DNA of 64,000 nt from Symbiodinium natans (GCA_905221605.1 CAJNDS010002110.1:485001-549000); one strand, 5' to 3'. Shown: positions 1-10,153, numbered from the stretch's first letter. Numbers and translations are program-made. Notes: a model not told the origin generated them from the sequence alone.

Positions 1-180
1 CCCCACGTGATGTGCGATGTTTTTGTATGTTGCGAGGAAACGATTCCCCACGTGATCTGCTTTGTTTGCGTACCTTCCAGCACACACACACAGCCAAAAA
101 ACAGCAAATACCACCCCCCATGTGATTGGCAATGCTTTCGTGTGTTCTCAACGTGGCTTCCGACGTCTTCATGTGTTCGA

Positions 181-281
181 ACATGTTCGAACATGTTCGA
201 ACCCTAAACCCTAAAGCCTGAACCCTGAACCCTGAACCCTGAACCCTGAACCCTGAACCCTGAACCCTAAACGAACACACT
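181..281. repeat. Telomere-like tract, CCCTAAA/CCCTGAA variant
   Basis: After a short duplicated motif (ATGTTCGAAC twice), the sequence runs through CCCTAAA and then about eight CCCTGAA copies, a one-base variant of the plant-type telomeric unit. The bases before it (1-180) show CACGTGAT twice and a CA-rich stretch; no gene is supported there. Confidence 0.85.
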
Positions 282-675
282 CTGACATGAAAATCACACC
301 ACCGCATGTGCTTCTTTGAGCCAGCATGCCCACGGCGCACCGGAGACAGCGAGGCGTACGAAGCACAAGTGTCACCCCCCCAAACCCTAAACCCTAAACC
401 CGAAACCCTAAACCCTAAACCCGAAACCCCAAACCCGAAACCCAGGGTTCAAGCACAAAGGTTTAGGGGCCGCAAAAAAGGCAGAATAGGGTTTTGGGGG
501 GGCTTATTATGGTAGAATTCTATAGGGACCACAAGGGAATACTAGTAGTAAAGCTTTCAAGGTTTAGTGTCGGTGTAGGGTTAGGGTTTAAGTTTAGGGT
601 TCGAATCCATGGTTTCGACCAGCCAGGGGGCAAGCTGGGGGGCGGGTGGGGGGGGCGGAATGAGCTTGGGATATA

Positions 676-751
676 GAGGGCATATATGGGGTATATAAGG
701 GGTCTCCTTTGAAGGGCCCATACTAAGGGACCATGTAACTAATTGCCCTAA
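676..751. repeat. Foldback family C, partial copy
   Basis: Contains GGGCCCATAC, CTAAGGGACCATGTAACT and a terminal CCCTA, matching the right arm of family C (complete copies at 14872, 18941 and 47581). The left arm is degraded. Confidence 0.5.
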
Positions 752-1233
752 AACCGTAGACATTTTTATCCTTAAGAAACTACCTTAAAATTCTAGGCAT
801 GGTATCCGCTAAGAAACGAGCCCAAACATAAAAAAAAAAAACGAAAAGCCCTACCAAAATCAAGAACATCAGACATCACGCAAACCACAACCAAAAAAAC
901 ATGGGGTTTAGGGTTTAGGGTTTGGGATTTGGGGTTTGGGGGTTTTGGGGTTTGGGGGTTTTGAGGTTTGGGGTTTGGGGTTTAGGGTTAACCGTAAACC
1001 CCAAACCCCTCAAGGGGGAGAGAAATCACTCCTGGAACGGGGTCTTGTCGGACGATCCTTTCGGGAATTCACACAAGCCTGCCGTTGTCGGTGACTTGTC
1101 CATACACCTTACAGATACCTGTGTAAGGTTTAGGGTTTGGGGTTTAGGGTTTAGGTATAAACCACAACCCACTCTTTTTGCTTTAGCCTACGTAGGGTCT
1201 GATCCAGGCTCTGACCCTAGACCCTAAGCCCTA

Positions 1234-1322
1234 CCCAAAGGCTCCTATGTAGTACCTTTTTGGGGTAGTTTTTGAGAATCCCTCATAACTAACCCAAAAA
1301 GGAACTACATTGGAGCCTTTGG
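1234..1322. repeat. Foldback element, single family member
   Basis: An inverted repeat of about 30-base arms: CCAAAGGCTCC at the left is answered by GGAGCCTTTGG at the right, with CCTTTTTGGG/CCCAAAAAGG further in. It resembles the other small foldback elements but no second copy was found in the window. Confidence 0.7.
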
Positions 1323-1880
1323 ATGAACCCTCAACCCGAGGGAGTGGAACCCAACCCGCTCCGTTGTTTTGGCACCTTTCATTTCCTCCGTCACCTCCAC
1401 AGTGTGTTTCGGGGAGGAGGCTTTAGGCTTTAGGGTTTAGGAAGGCTTCGGGTACCCCCTTAGGCTTTAAATAGCCCAAAACCCTTCCATAATTAGCCCA
1501 AAACATAATTAGCCCAAAAACCCTAAAATACGAGTGCTTGGAGCCTTGGGTGAATTTCTCGGGTGGGAGTCGAGGGCTGTAGGTTTTGGGGTTTAGGATT
1601 TAGGGTTGCCCATTCCAGGGGGAGTTGCAACCTAAGTTCAGCTTTACTGCTGCAAGTCTGCTACATTTCCCAGGGGTTCAGGCCATTTTTAGGCCTCCAT
1701 TTTGTCTTGGAGGTGTAGAAATTGCCAAGGGCTTCCGGTCAAACCCTCTTTCGTTGGCGGGGAAGTTTCTCTCCGGCTTCTGAGCTCGAACCCCCCCCCC
1801 CCCCCTAACCCTAAACCGGCAAGAGCGACACCCTTAAAGCTTTCTGGTGAGGGCCTGCAGGGGGTCCTTTACCACAGACC

Positions 1881-1990
1881 TGAGGGTAGTTTACATGGTG
1901 CCTTGATATGGGCCCTCAAAAGGGTACCCCTGAAAGACCCTATACAAATATTCAGGGCCCATACATCAGAGCCCTCGAACGGTTGACCCT
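1881..1990. repeat. Foldback family C copy
   Basis: Begins AGGGTAGTTTACATGG, contains CCTTGATATGGGCC and CAGGGCCCATACATCAG, and ends near GACCCT. It is diverged from better copies but the order of motifs is the same. It sits just downstream (minus strand) of the HMG-box exon at 2002-2082, so it would lie in that gene's next intron. Confidence 0.6.
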
Positions 1991-2001
1991 AAGCCCTAAA
2001 C

Positions 2002-2082
2002 CCTGTTCGTGCGCGCCTCTGCCCGAATGTCTTTAGTGTAAAGGAAGTAGGCTGTCGCAGGGCGTTTCGGCGGGCTCGCCGC
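2002..2082 (-). CDS. HMG-box exon, first helix (internal exon)
   Basis: This 27-codon block in phase 0 reads A-A-S-P-P then KRPATAYFLYTKDIRAEAR and T-N-R. Lys-Arg-Pro followed by Ala-Tyr-Phe-Leu and Asp-Ile-Arg is the N-terminal strand and first helix of an HMG box, a minor-groove DNA-binding and bending fold found in nuclear and organellar chromatin proteins. The upstream edge is a CCTCCCAG acceptor. The downstream edge is AACAGG|GTTTAGGG, so the donor lies in a telomeric unit. The helix 2-3 part should lie at lower coordinates; a tentative minus-strand block at about 1330-1420 (VTEEMKGAK) could continue it but lacks the usual Trp. Domain identity is confident; gene extent is unknown. Confidence 0.72.
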
Positions 2083-2106
2083 CTGGGAGGGTTTAAGGTT
2101 TAGGGT

Positions 2107-2212
2107 TTCCCCTAAACCCTAAACCCTAAACCCTAAACCCTAAACCCTAAACCCTAAACCCTAAACCCTAAACCCTAAACCCTAAACCCTGAACCCTAAA
2201 CCCTAAACCCTA
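2107..2212 (-). repeat. Interstitial telomeric tract (CCCTAAA)n
   Basis: About fifteen near-perfect CCCTAAA units with one CCCTGAA, just upstream (minus strand) of the HMG-box exon, so it is probably intronic. Short TTTAGGG units precede it in opposite orientation. Confidence 0.95.
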
Positions 2213-2459
2213 AACTCCGACCCGGGGTTGACCCGCCAGAACACCCGTAAACACTCAGCCCTAAACCCGAAGAAGCTTCCATCGGCTCTCCACAGCTACC
2301 CCCGAAGGGGTACCCCCTAACTTCTCCCCACCCTAAACCCTAAACCCTAAACCCTAAACCCTAAACCCTACTTCTCCCCAAGAAACCCAGACCTCGGAGT
2401 CCAGAACACCCAAGATCCAGAAGAAAAGTATATTCAAAAAAAGTGTATAAATAAAGAAT

Positions 2460-2513
2460 AAATATACATCTATATATATATATATGTAAGTATATATATA
2501 TATATAATTACAT
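2460..2513. repeat. TA microsatellite
   Basis: Two blocks of alternating TA separated by GTAAG, in an otherwise GC-rich setting. Similar TA blocks occur at 18383, 27481, 32615, 39843, 49244 and 50670. Confidence 0.9.
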
Positions 2514-2583
2514 GGTTTAGGGTTTAGGGTTTAGGGCTCGGACCCCGCCCCTCCTGCAAGACCACACTTTCATGTGAGGGGCG

Positions 2584-2832
2584 TGGTATTCATAAATCCC
2601 ACAATCCCAAAAGCCCACACTGCCGCAACACCATCCCCTCCAAGCCCAGCAGCCCGCTCCACATCCCTGCAGGCCCACAAGCCCCACAAGCCCCACAAGC
2701 GCACAAATCCCACAATCCCACAATACCATTTCCTCCAAGCCCACAAGCCCACAAGACCAAAATCCCGCAAGGGAACAATCCCCCCAATCCCACAATACCC
2801 TCCGATCCAAGGCCGCGATCTGGCTGTGGGAT
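2584..2832. repeat. CCCACAA-type degenerate short tandem repeat
   Basis: A 250-base run of CCCACAAGCCCACAAT-like 8-9 base units. All frames on both strands stay open only because of this repeat, so no coding meaning is assigned. On the opposite strand it reads GGGCTTGTGGG, close in pattern to the G-rich telomeric strand. Confidence 0.75.
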
Positions 2833-2929
2833 TGTGGGATTAGGGTTTAGGGTTTAGGGTTTAGGGTTTGGGGTTTGGGGTTTAGGGTTTAGGGTTTAGA
2901 GTTTAGGATTTTGGGATTGTGCGCTTGTG

Positions 2930-3780
2930 GGATTGTGGCCATGCGACGAGGGAACGTGCAAGTACGTGCCAAGCTTGGAATTTGGAACCGTTGCAGTTTC
3001 ATGTTCGGGTTTTAAAGAGATAGGCCCTCGCAAACATGGAAACTTGACATTTCTAGACAAATAATTAAAGAAAACCTGAACATTAAAACTATGTGGTAAT
3101 CGGTTTAAGAAAAATGTGCAGGTTTCAATTCTCAGTTCAATTGGTTTTAACTAACTGAACGTTTCACATGACTATTAAGTTCAAACGAACTTGTAATTCC
3201 GGTGGAATTCTGGATCCAGAGATTTCGAAACGTTATCGGTCTAGGCCTAAACAATCCCAAGCCCTAAGCCTGTGTTCCTAAACCTAAACCATATTCCGGA
3301 ACATTATTTGTTTACTATGTCTTTCTACCTCAAATCGCGTACCAAAAACCCTGGGGTGCAACCAAAACATTGAGCTTCCCGCAATACTACAGAATTCAAG
3401 ATTTTCCATAAGAGCTGCTCCAGTCCCTTGCCGCTAATACTTGTTCTAAAGAGCTTCCTTAACCATGAAAGCCTCACTGACTATTTGTGAGTTGGATTGC
3501 ATGGAGTCGCAGTTAAGATTGAAAGATATTGCGAAGGGTGGACATCCTTTCATTTCAGGTTTAGTCAGCTGTTGACTAAAGACAGGTCCGGACTCAAAAT
3601 TCAAACCCTACACCCTAAACCCTATTCAAGATGCCCAGGGAACTTCTTGAATCTTGAAGCTTTGAGGCCCTTGTTCACCTCACGCAGTTTTATTCAGTTT
3701 CTGAATAAAAGCTGACCCTTGAATCTTGAATCTTGCATCCGGGCCCGTCTCTATTCAAAAACTGAGTAGCACTGAATACC
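2930..3780. other. AT-richer spacer, no gene supported
   Basis: This 850-base stretch has only isolated CCCTAAACCC units (about 3605-3620 and 3780-3800). Local direct and inverted motifs such as CTTGAATCTTGAATCTTG at 3717 are visible. No exon-like block with splice sites was recognised. Confidence 0.4.
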
Positions 3781-4084
3781 CTAAACCCTAAACCCTAAAC
3801 CTGATACCCTAAAACCTAAACTAGGACAAGTTTCCTGAGCATCTTATCTTGGACCCAGGTTTGTCCTCTTGGTAGCCAGATGGACGTCTTTGTAACAATC
3901 CTATCATAAGGGCACCCATCCCTGGCTTCTGATATTCGGGTTCGTGGATCCTGTCAGGTTTCTTCACTTTTCCTGCCCGGAGAGGGGGTGCGGGATTGGG
4001 CCGGTTGGCTGGGGGGGCGGGGGGTGAGTGCTACACTAATCACCCCAAAACTCTGCCAGTTGCAGCGTTTTTTGTCTCTTTCGC

Positions 4085-4335
4085 AGGAGGATTCTTAATG
4101 TTCACAACACGAGGCGCTGTCACAAGTGTTCATGCCGTTTGCGAACATGTCCAACACCCTGCTGTTTACAGCATTTTAGCCTCCTATACAACATGTTGCA
4201 GGAGGATTCTTGAGTCTCAGCAACACGAGGCGATGTCACAAGTGTTCAAGCAATTTTGCCAACATGCCCAACAGCTTGCCATTTACAGCGTTTTTTGCCT
4301 CTTTATACAACGTGCCTCTCCTCGAATACATATGC
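4085..4335. repeat. Imperfect direct repeat of about 120 bp
   Basis: CAGGAGGATTCTT, CAACACGAGGCGCTGTCACAAG, CATGCC and TTTACAGC at about 4085-4190 recur in the same order at about 4198-4305. This is a tandem duplication with about 80% identity. One frame is open through both copies, but no family was recognised. Confidence 0.65.
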
Positions 4336-4504
4336 AGCTGATTCTGGCGCTGCAGTTGGACCCCTGCTAAAATGAGTGCCTTAAGTTCGAGTCCCTGGAA
4401 TTCCTGAAGCACGAATCCCTCCATTTCCACAGCCACACGCACCAAGTCCTGTCATTTACAGCATTTGCCGTGTGTGCGAGAAAGGTCTCTCGCCAGGCCA
4501 GGGG

Positions 4505-4820
4505 CCGCGCAGGCCCGTACGGGTTCGTACGGGCCTGCGCGGGCCGTACGGGCTTAGGGGCTTTACGGGCCTTACGGGCTCTACGGGCCTTACGGGCCTT
4601 GGGGGCCTTAAGGACCGTACGGGCTTTACGGGCTTTATGGGACCGTATGGGCTCTACGGGCTCTACGGTCCTTACGGGCCTTACGGGCCCTACGGGCCCT
4701 ACGGGCTCATACGGGCTCTTACGGGCCGTACGGCTCTGTGGGCGCCTACGGGCTCCTACGGCCTGTACGGCCTCTGCGGGCTCTACGGTCCCTACGGGCC
4801 CTGTACGGGCACATGGCCCG
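4505..4820. repeat. TACGGGCYT tandem repeat, about 9-bp period
   Basis: About 35 units of TACGGGCCT/TACGGGCTC/TACGGGCCC. Because the period is close to 9, several plus-strand frames stay open and read as Gly-X-Y triplets (GLTG, GPYGPYGPYG), which mimics collagen. No splice sites or start context support a real protein. The region is flanked by ordinary telomeric tracts. Confidence 0.85.
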
Positions 4821-4896
4821 GGCCTGGTTCAGGACCTTGCTCGAGTGTGCCCTAAAACGTACAGGCCCGCCGTCACCCGGCCAGACATCAACGTGT

Positions 4897-4931
4897 GACC
4901 CCCGAATTTCCTCATTCCCTACTAAGAACCC
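4897..4931. repeat. Foldback family I, single arm
   Basis: ATTTCCTCATTCCCTACTAAGAACCC is the right arm of family I (full palindrome at 61996-62097; another solo arm at 14796). Here only one arm is present. Confidence 0.6.
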
Positions 4932-5057
4932 AGGGTTTTTGGGGCTACTATGATTTGGCGGCCCTAAGATTTTCCGGACTTTCCACCCTAAACCCTTTCG
5001 AAACCGGCAGCTGCCTCACCCCAAACCATAAACCGTACATCCCTATATCCCTATAGC

Positions 5058-5124
5058 CCTAAACCCTAAACCCTAAACCCTAAACCCTAAACCCTAAACC
5101 CTAAACCCTAAACCCTAAACCCTA
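5058..5124 (-). repeat. Interstitial telomeric tract (CCCTAAA)n
   Basis: Nine consecutive CCCTAAA units. The island to its right (5130-5235) is exon-like on both strands (plus frame contains RYFEKASQALAGLEEG; minus frame contains VQPEPARPSRNIGSTAAAAA), so strand is undecided there. A TTTAGGG/GTGTAGG tract follows at 5238-5295. Confidence 0.95.
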
Positions 5125-5305
5125 ATGGTATGTTAGAGCTGCAACTGGGGAGCCGCCCCCTTCGCGGCCGCCGCTGCTGTCGACCCGATATTTCGAGAAG
5201 GCCTCGCAGGCTCTGGCTGGACTTGAGGAAGGGGTGTTTAGGGTTTAGGGTTTAGGGTTTAGGGTTTAGGGTGTAGGGTGTAGGGTGTAGGGTGTAATGT
5301 TCGAC

Positions 5306-5366
5306 CCTGTTTCGTAGGGGCCTCCTCTATGAAGTCAATTTGGCTGGGTTCTTCAGGGCAACCGGA
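5306..5366 (-). CDS. Candidate internal exon, unknown protein
   Basis: The minus strand reads SGCPEEPSQIDFIEEAPTKQ between an AAACAG acceptor and a CAGG|GTCGAAC donor. Acidic and codon-like, with no recognised family. It lies between two telomeric tracts. Confidence 0.45.
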
Positions 5367-5807
5367 CTGTTTGGGGGTTAAAGTCAAACGTTTCCCGCAA
5401 TCCGACATTTTTGTTTGAGGACCCTAAACCCTAAACCCCAAACCAAAAACCCTAAACCCTAAACCCTAAACCCTAAACCAGGGCCTACCTAGCCACCCCT
5501 TCAGAGACGGCCGAGCCTTGTCAGGCCAGGCACGAAATGAAGGACTGAAGAGTGGAGGAACCAGAGGACTGCCACCAGCAGACCGGTCCTGGATAAGTTT
5601 TTAGGGTTTAGGGTTTAGGGTTTCGGGTTAGGTTCTTCTACCTGAATCCTCCCGATTGCGTTGGCATTTAAGCTCGGTGGATTACCGACCTTGGTCTCTT
5701 GATCAGACCCTAAACCCTAAACCCTAAACCCGAAACCCTAAACCCTAAACCCTAAGCCCTACACGTGTTCTCACCTTCAGCTTGCTCGGCACCCGCCCCA
5801 CATGTAC

Positions 5808-5938
5808 TTGGAGGTTCGGGGTACTTATTAGCCATAATATAACTGTACTGAGAACTGTACTTATAACGATGTTACGGCACTTATAAGGGGCAAATAAGTA
5901 CATATATAGTTGGCTAATCGATACCATGAACCTCCAAG
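5808..5938. repeat. Foldback family B copy (complete)
   Basis: A 131-base element with inverted ends CTTGGAGGTTC ... GAACCTCCAAG and internal AACTGTACTTATAA / GGCACTTATAAGGGGC. Family B copies occur also at 10948, 17709, 23490, 32337 and 52731, with a solo right arm at 34978. It is too short to encode a transposase, so it would be a non-autonomous, MITE-like element. Confidence 0.85.
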
Positions 5939-6111
5939 TAGGTGCGCAGTTTTGGAAGGGCTTCCTTTTGTAGGGTGCCTTGCCAAGAAAAGGGGACGCG
6001 GTGAGCCCCCGCATGTGTGCGTGCGTCAGCTCAGAACCCGGTTTGGGGTTTAGGGTTTAGGGTTTAGGGTTTGGGAAACCCTAAACAACGGACTGAAACC
6101 TCCACCCCAAA

Positions 6112-6255
6112 CTTATAAGGTTCTTAAGGGAAGGGGGTCAAAGGGAGGTACCTAGTGAACCTTAGGGAAGGTTATGGAGCCTGAGGGAGCAAATCGTAGG
6201 GCGTACAAGGGAACCTTGGGTTGCATACCCCCCTTGAACCCCTCCCTGAAGAACC
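6112..6255. repeat. Foldback family H copy
   Basis: GGTTCTTAAGGGAAGGGGGTC at the left is answered by GAACCCCTCCCTGAAGAACC at the right, with GAACCTTAGGGAAGG and GAACCTTGGGTTGCATACCCCCC between. The element ends exactly where a CCCTAAA tract begins. Confidence 0.75.
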
Positions 6256-7202
6256 CTAAACCCTAAACCCTAAACCCTACACCTTGAAATTTCTTGCCCA
6301 GAACCCGGGATGCCGGGCTTTGGAAGGACAGGCGGCGCGATTCAGAGTTTCTAAGGTGTAGGGTTTAAGCTATCTTTGGAGTCGACCCTGGAAAAAAGTA
6401 TATACTGAGTGAGTGAGTGAGTGAGTGGACGGCCTGGGGTGCACTCCGGCCAACGGAAACGTTCCCTCCCGCCATCTCTTCCCCCCTCCGCTTGCGTCAT
6501 TGGAGAGATCCGGCAAGAGTTCGACGCTCCGAGCCCCTCAGTCCGAGCTGGGAAAAACGCCACCCGAACCTCCATGGGCCCGCCTCCCCAAGCCGGGCGG
6601 CTTGGGTTGGATTTGGGCACTTAGGCAAGACAGCCCACTTCACAGGAACAGAAACTCTTCCCCTTGCGATCCCTCACAAAGGTACTAAGCTGGGGGCATT
6701 GGCTCGGAGACAGGGCTTGGGGTGCGGGGTGGTCGTACCAAACACGCACACACGCACCGGCAGCAAGACCCTTGGCATGCGGGGCACCGCCCCCGACCAG
6801 AAGGGGGCAAAAGTATATACTTTTTAGGTATGAGTAGCTATAATAGGAGCCCAGAACCAAAATATGCATTCAAGCATAGTATTCCGCCAATTGAGCTATG
6901 GTTGGAAAGTACCGTAACCCTAAACCCTAAACCCTAATCCTTAGACCCTAAACCCTGAACCCTAATCCCTTGACCGCAACAGTAGCGTCAGATTTCCAGG
7001 CCCAGCCTGAAGTCTGTCGCGGCACAGGCATTGTTTCAGGGACCGGAAGGATCACCCGAAAAGCAAAGCAGCAATGAAACCGCAACTGCTTTCAAGAAAG
7101 CCTTTTGAAGCTGGACTTGCTCCTAAACCCTAAAACCTAAACCCTAAACTGCTGACTGCCAATTGTCTGCCTATCCCCGCCTTCTTGCCTGAAACCCTGT
7201 TT

Positions 7203-7248
7203 TTGGCAACTGGACTGCGGACAACTGCCAGGAAAAGATACCACCCCT
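7203..7248. repeat. Dispersed repeat GGCAACTGGACTGC...
   Basis: GCAACTGGACTGCGGACAAC and TGCCAGGAAAAGATAC here match 48704-48745 almost base for base. Both are preceded by a telomere-like AAACCC(T)nTTTTG context. Relatives with AAACCCTTTTTTTGCAGCCGGACT occur at 56566 and, with less similarity, 24670. Confidence 0.6.
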
Positions 7249-7649
7249 TGCATGAAACCCTAAAACCTAAACTTAAACCCTGCACCCCACACCCTAAACC
7301 ATGAATGATGGGGCACAAGATTGGAGGGGAACCCTAAACCCTAAACCCTAAACCCTAAACCCTAAACCCTACTTTCCAGGTCCTCCCAGGTGTCAGGGCT
7401 GGGGAGGCAACCATTCGCAGCTGAGCAGCATCAGGGGTCGTCGGCCCATGGCACTGCCTTCCACATTTTTTTTGGAAATCGTGCCTATGAATGTGACGAG
7501 TCCTAAACCCTAAACCCTAAACCCTAAACCCTAAACCCTAAACCCTAAACCCTAAGGGTTGCGGGCACAAGGCGCCCCAAGTCTTCGGAAACAAAACCTG
7601 GAAAAGAAAGCTGGAGGAGCGGCTCAACAACTCTTATATGCATTCCCAG

Positions 7650-7742
7650 ATCTTCCAAAAACCCCCTTTAATCAAGGAATATGCCCGAACTCAGAATACT
7701 GATCCTTCGCATGAATTAGGGTAGATCCCTTAGTTAAACAAA
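7650..7742. repeat. Foldback family E copy, right end replaced by telomeric repeat
   Basis: Begins CAGATCTTCCAAAAACCC and contains ATCAAGGAATATGCCC, GAATTAGGGTAGATCCCTTAGTTAA as in the complete copy at 20069. Where the closing TTTGGAAGATCTG should be, the sequence passes into CCCTAAA units at 7741. Confidence 0.65.
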
Positions 7743-7855
7743 ACCCTAAACCCTAAACCCTAAACCCACCTTACGCATTTGGACCATTTGTCACCTCAGC
7801 CTGCTACCCTGCACCCCTGAACCGGCAAGCCTTAGAGCCTCTGTTTGAAGCCCTA

Positions 7856-8008
7856 GGGTTTAGGGTTTAGGGTTTTAGGGTTTAGGGTTTAGGGTTTAGG
7901 TTTAGGGTTTAGGGTTTAGGGTTTAGGGTTTAGGGTTTAGGGTTTAGGATTTAGGGTTTAGGGTTTAGGGTTTAGGGTTTAGGGCTTGGGGTTTAGGGTT
8001 TAGGGCTT
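7856..8008 (+). repeat. Long interstitial telomeric tract (TTTAGGG)n
   Basis: About nineteen TTTAGGG units with a few TTTTAGGG, TTAGG and TTTAGGA/GCTTAGG variants. One of the two longest heptamer tracts in the window. Confidence 0.95.
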
Positions 8009-8104
8009 CTGGCTTAGAGGGTCTTGAGGCCGAGGCCACAGCCTCTAGGCTTATGGGCCCTCCTCGTTCCTGGAAAGCTAGAATCACATGATTATAGGGT
8101 TCAT

Positions 8105-8312
8105 ACGGGTTTAGGGTTTAGGGTTTAGGGTTTAGGGTTTAGGGTTTAGGGTTTAGGGTTTAGGGTTTAGGATTTAGGGTTTAGGGTTTAGGGTATGTAA
8201 CCCAAGGATCCCTAACACTCCCCACTACTCCCTAAGGCTCCCTAAGCTTCCCTACATACCTACCCCCTACCCCCCATGACCATGAACCCCCCTCCCTTAA
8301 GAACCCTATAAG
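8105..8312. repeat. Foldback family H with first arm replaced by telomeric tract
   Basis: Bases 8108-8193 are about twelve TTTAGGG units. They run directly into GTATGTAACCCAAGG, CTCCCTAAGGCTCCCTAAG and finally CCTCCCTTAAGAACCCTATAA, which is the right three quarters of family H (see 36558-36678). The expected left arm GGTTCTTAAGGGAGG is missing. Confidence 0.7.
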
Positions 8313-8683
8313 TAAAGAACTTGCGAGTTTGCAGGATATGCCTTTTATAGGGCTTCGACTCTCACTGTAGCATACGCGGCACAAACCACTTGTCTACAAA
8401 TTGCAGCGGAAGAGTGTTTTCTGAGGTTTACGGTTTCACGTTTGGGAAGGGTTTAGGGTCTAGGGTCTAGGGTCTAGGGGGCTTGAGAAAGCGTTTGAGG
8501 CGTCAGGCTTTAGTGCTTCGGGCTTCGGATGCTTCCAGGGTGGCAAAAGCCTAAACCCTAAACCAGGAGGTCCCCCCCTTTTTTGAAACCGACTCCCCTT
8601 AAACCCTAAACCCTAAACCCTAAACCCTGAGCCCCAACATCCTTCTTTGATAAGAGAGCCCAGCACCGAATCGGGGAAAGCCA

Positions 8684-8703
8684 CCCCCCCCCCCCCCCCC
8701 CCC
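8684..8703. repeat. Poly-C run
   Basis: About twenty C residues. Other C/G homopolymers of 12 or more lie near 1790, 11131, 11503, 12371, 14101-14180, 15750, 17667, 17965, 18139, 19987, 24610, 36718 and 37450. Confidence 0.9.
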
Positions 8704-9044
8704 TATGCACCCTCGAACCCTCGGGTTGAGGGTTTTAAGGGTTAAGGGTGTTCATAAAGGCTAAGGGCTAAGGGCTTAGGGAATGGGGTTTAGGGTTTAG
8801 GGTTTGGGGTTTGGGGTTTAGGGTTTAGGCTAGACTTCAGGCTTGGCCCCATGCGCACCCAAAACACCCTCCAACACACAGCGGCGCCTTCCCAGTGTAC
8901 GGGGCCGCGCGCCCGTTTGAAAGCAAAAGCCAGGAGATTGAGCCCGAGCTGCCCCAGATGAAGTTAGGGATTGGGGTTTGGGGTTTGGGGTTTAGGGTTT
9001 AGGGTTTAGGGTTTAGGGTTTAGGGTTTAGGGTTTAGGGTTTAG

Positions 9045-9232
9045 GGTACATGGTCCCTTAGTATGGGGCCCTTAAAAGGGGCACCCCTTATATACTCTAG
9101 AGAACCCAAGGACCCATACTTCGGAGCCCTTTAAGGGAAGTAAGGGACCACTCCTAAACCCTAAACCCTAAATCCTAACCCTAAACCCTAAACCCTAAAC
9201 CCTAAACCCTAGACCATATTCAGGGCCCATGT
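9045..9232. repeat. Foldback family C split by a telomeric tract
   Basis: GTACATGGTCCCTTAGTATG to AAGTAAGGGACCACTC (9047-9156) is most of a family C element. It is then interrupted by CCCTAAA units (9157-9210), and a remnant AGACCATATTCAGGGCCCAT follows (9211-9232). Confidence 0.7.
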
Positions 9233-9429
9233 ACGCTTAGGATAGAAGGAGGGACGGACCCCTAGAAGCGGCCCTTCATCCTCGTTGAGGGCTTAGGGTT
9301 TAGGGTTTAGGGTTTAGGGTTTAGGCTTTATACATTGTACGGTCGAGACAGCTTGGGGGTTAAAGGGTTTATTGAGGCTCAGGAGACCGTGATGCCATGC
9401 ACCCTACATTTCCCTGCATCCAACTTGGG

Positions 9430-9690
9430 TGGTAAGGGTTTTCAAGGTGTAGGGCTTATGGGTGTCTTAGGGGTTTTCAGGTTTGCTTTTAGGGCTTTGG
9501 GAGTTTTCCGGGTGTATGGGGTTTATCGGGTTCACAGGGTTCGCAGGGTATATAGGGGTTATAGGGTTTATAGGCTTTATGGGGCCTTTTAGGGTTATAG
9601 GGTTCATAGGGTTTATAGGGTTCTTGAGGGTTGAGACGGTTCGCAGGGTTTAGGGTTATAGGGTTTATAGGGTTTAGGGGTATACGTTTA
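9430..9690 (+). repeat. Degenerate TTATAGGGTT-type repeat
   Basis: A run of GGGTTTATAGGGTTCATAGGG-like 9-base units, apparently expanded and diverged telomeric heptamers. Its open frame (VYRVHRVRRVYRGYRVYRLY) is a translation of the repeat and is not counted as a gene. The mirror case on the other strand is at 16590-17030. Confidence 0.8.
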
Positions 9691-9794
9691 GTCCCTAAAC
9701 CCTACAACTCAACCGCCGTCAGGGGCCCTGGGGTTCGGGGACCCCAAACCCTAAACCCTAAACCCTAAACCCTAAACCCTAAACCCTAAACCAC

Positions 9795-9838
9795 CTGAAG
9801 GAATGCCTGACATGCAAGGAAGCCGGAGTGTACAACCT
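9795..9838 (-). CDS. Candidate small internal exon
   Basis: A minus-strand block bounded by CATGTACCTTCAG (acceptor) and TTCAG|GTGGTTT (donor). One frame reads EVVHSGFLACQAFLQ. The plus strand also has an open frame ending at a GAAG|GTACATG donor, so the strand call rests on the general minus-strand trend. Confidence 0.35.
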
Positions 9839-10032
9839 CTGAAGGTACATGAGCTTGGATCCTTGGTGAGAGGTTGAGGGTTTACGGGTTTAGGGTAGTG
9901 GTCCCTGTGGGGAGACGTGAGCAGCGTTCGCGGGCTTTAGGCTTTTGCGGCTTGGTCTGATGGAAGGCCAACTATCTATCAAGAATCTGCCCGGGAGGGT
10001 TTCGGGTTTAGGGTTTAGGGTTTAGGGTTTAG

Positions 10033-10152
10033 GGGGGAGCGGGGCTCATGGGGGGTAGGTACCTAGGGAACCTTAGGGAAGCTTAGGGGGCACTTAAGGA
10101 GTCATCCGGGAACCTTGGGTCAAATTCCCCCTTGAAGCCCCCTGCCTTAAGA
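10033..10152. repeat. Foldback family H copy
   Basis: GGGGTAGGTACCTAGGGAACCTTAGGG followed by GGAACCTTGGGTCAAATTCCCCCTTGAAG, as in 6112-6255, but the outer TTAAGAACC arm is shortened to CCTTAAGACC. It abuts the donor of the exon at 10154-10232. Confidence 0.6.
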
Positions 10153-10153
10153 C

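Noticed and set aside
1-300. True chromosome end at the left edge
   Set aside because: The telomere-like tract there is short, variant and followed by many tracts of both orientations and exons; nothing marks a terminus.
4372-4420. CRISPR array or bacterial features anywhere in the window
   Set aside because: Repeats have no regular spacer structure and no Shine-Dalgarno-preceded ORFs, operons or terminators were seen; the sequence is eukaryotic.
4472-4855. Collagen-like Gly-X-Y protein
   Set aside because: Pure product of a 9-bp-type tandem repeat open in several frames; no start context, splice sites or unique flanking sequence.
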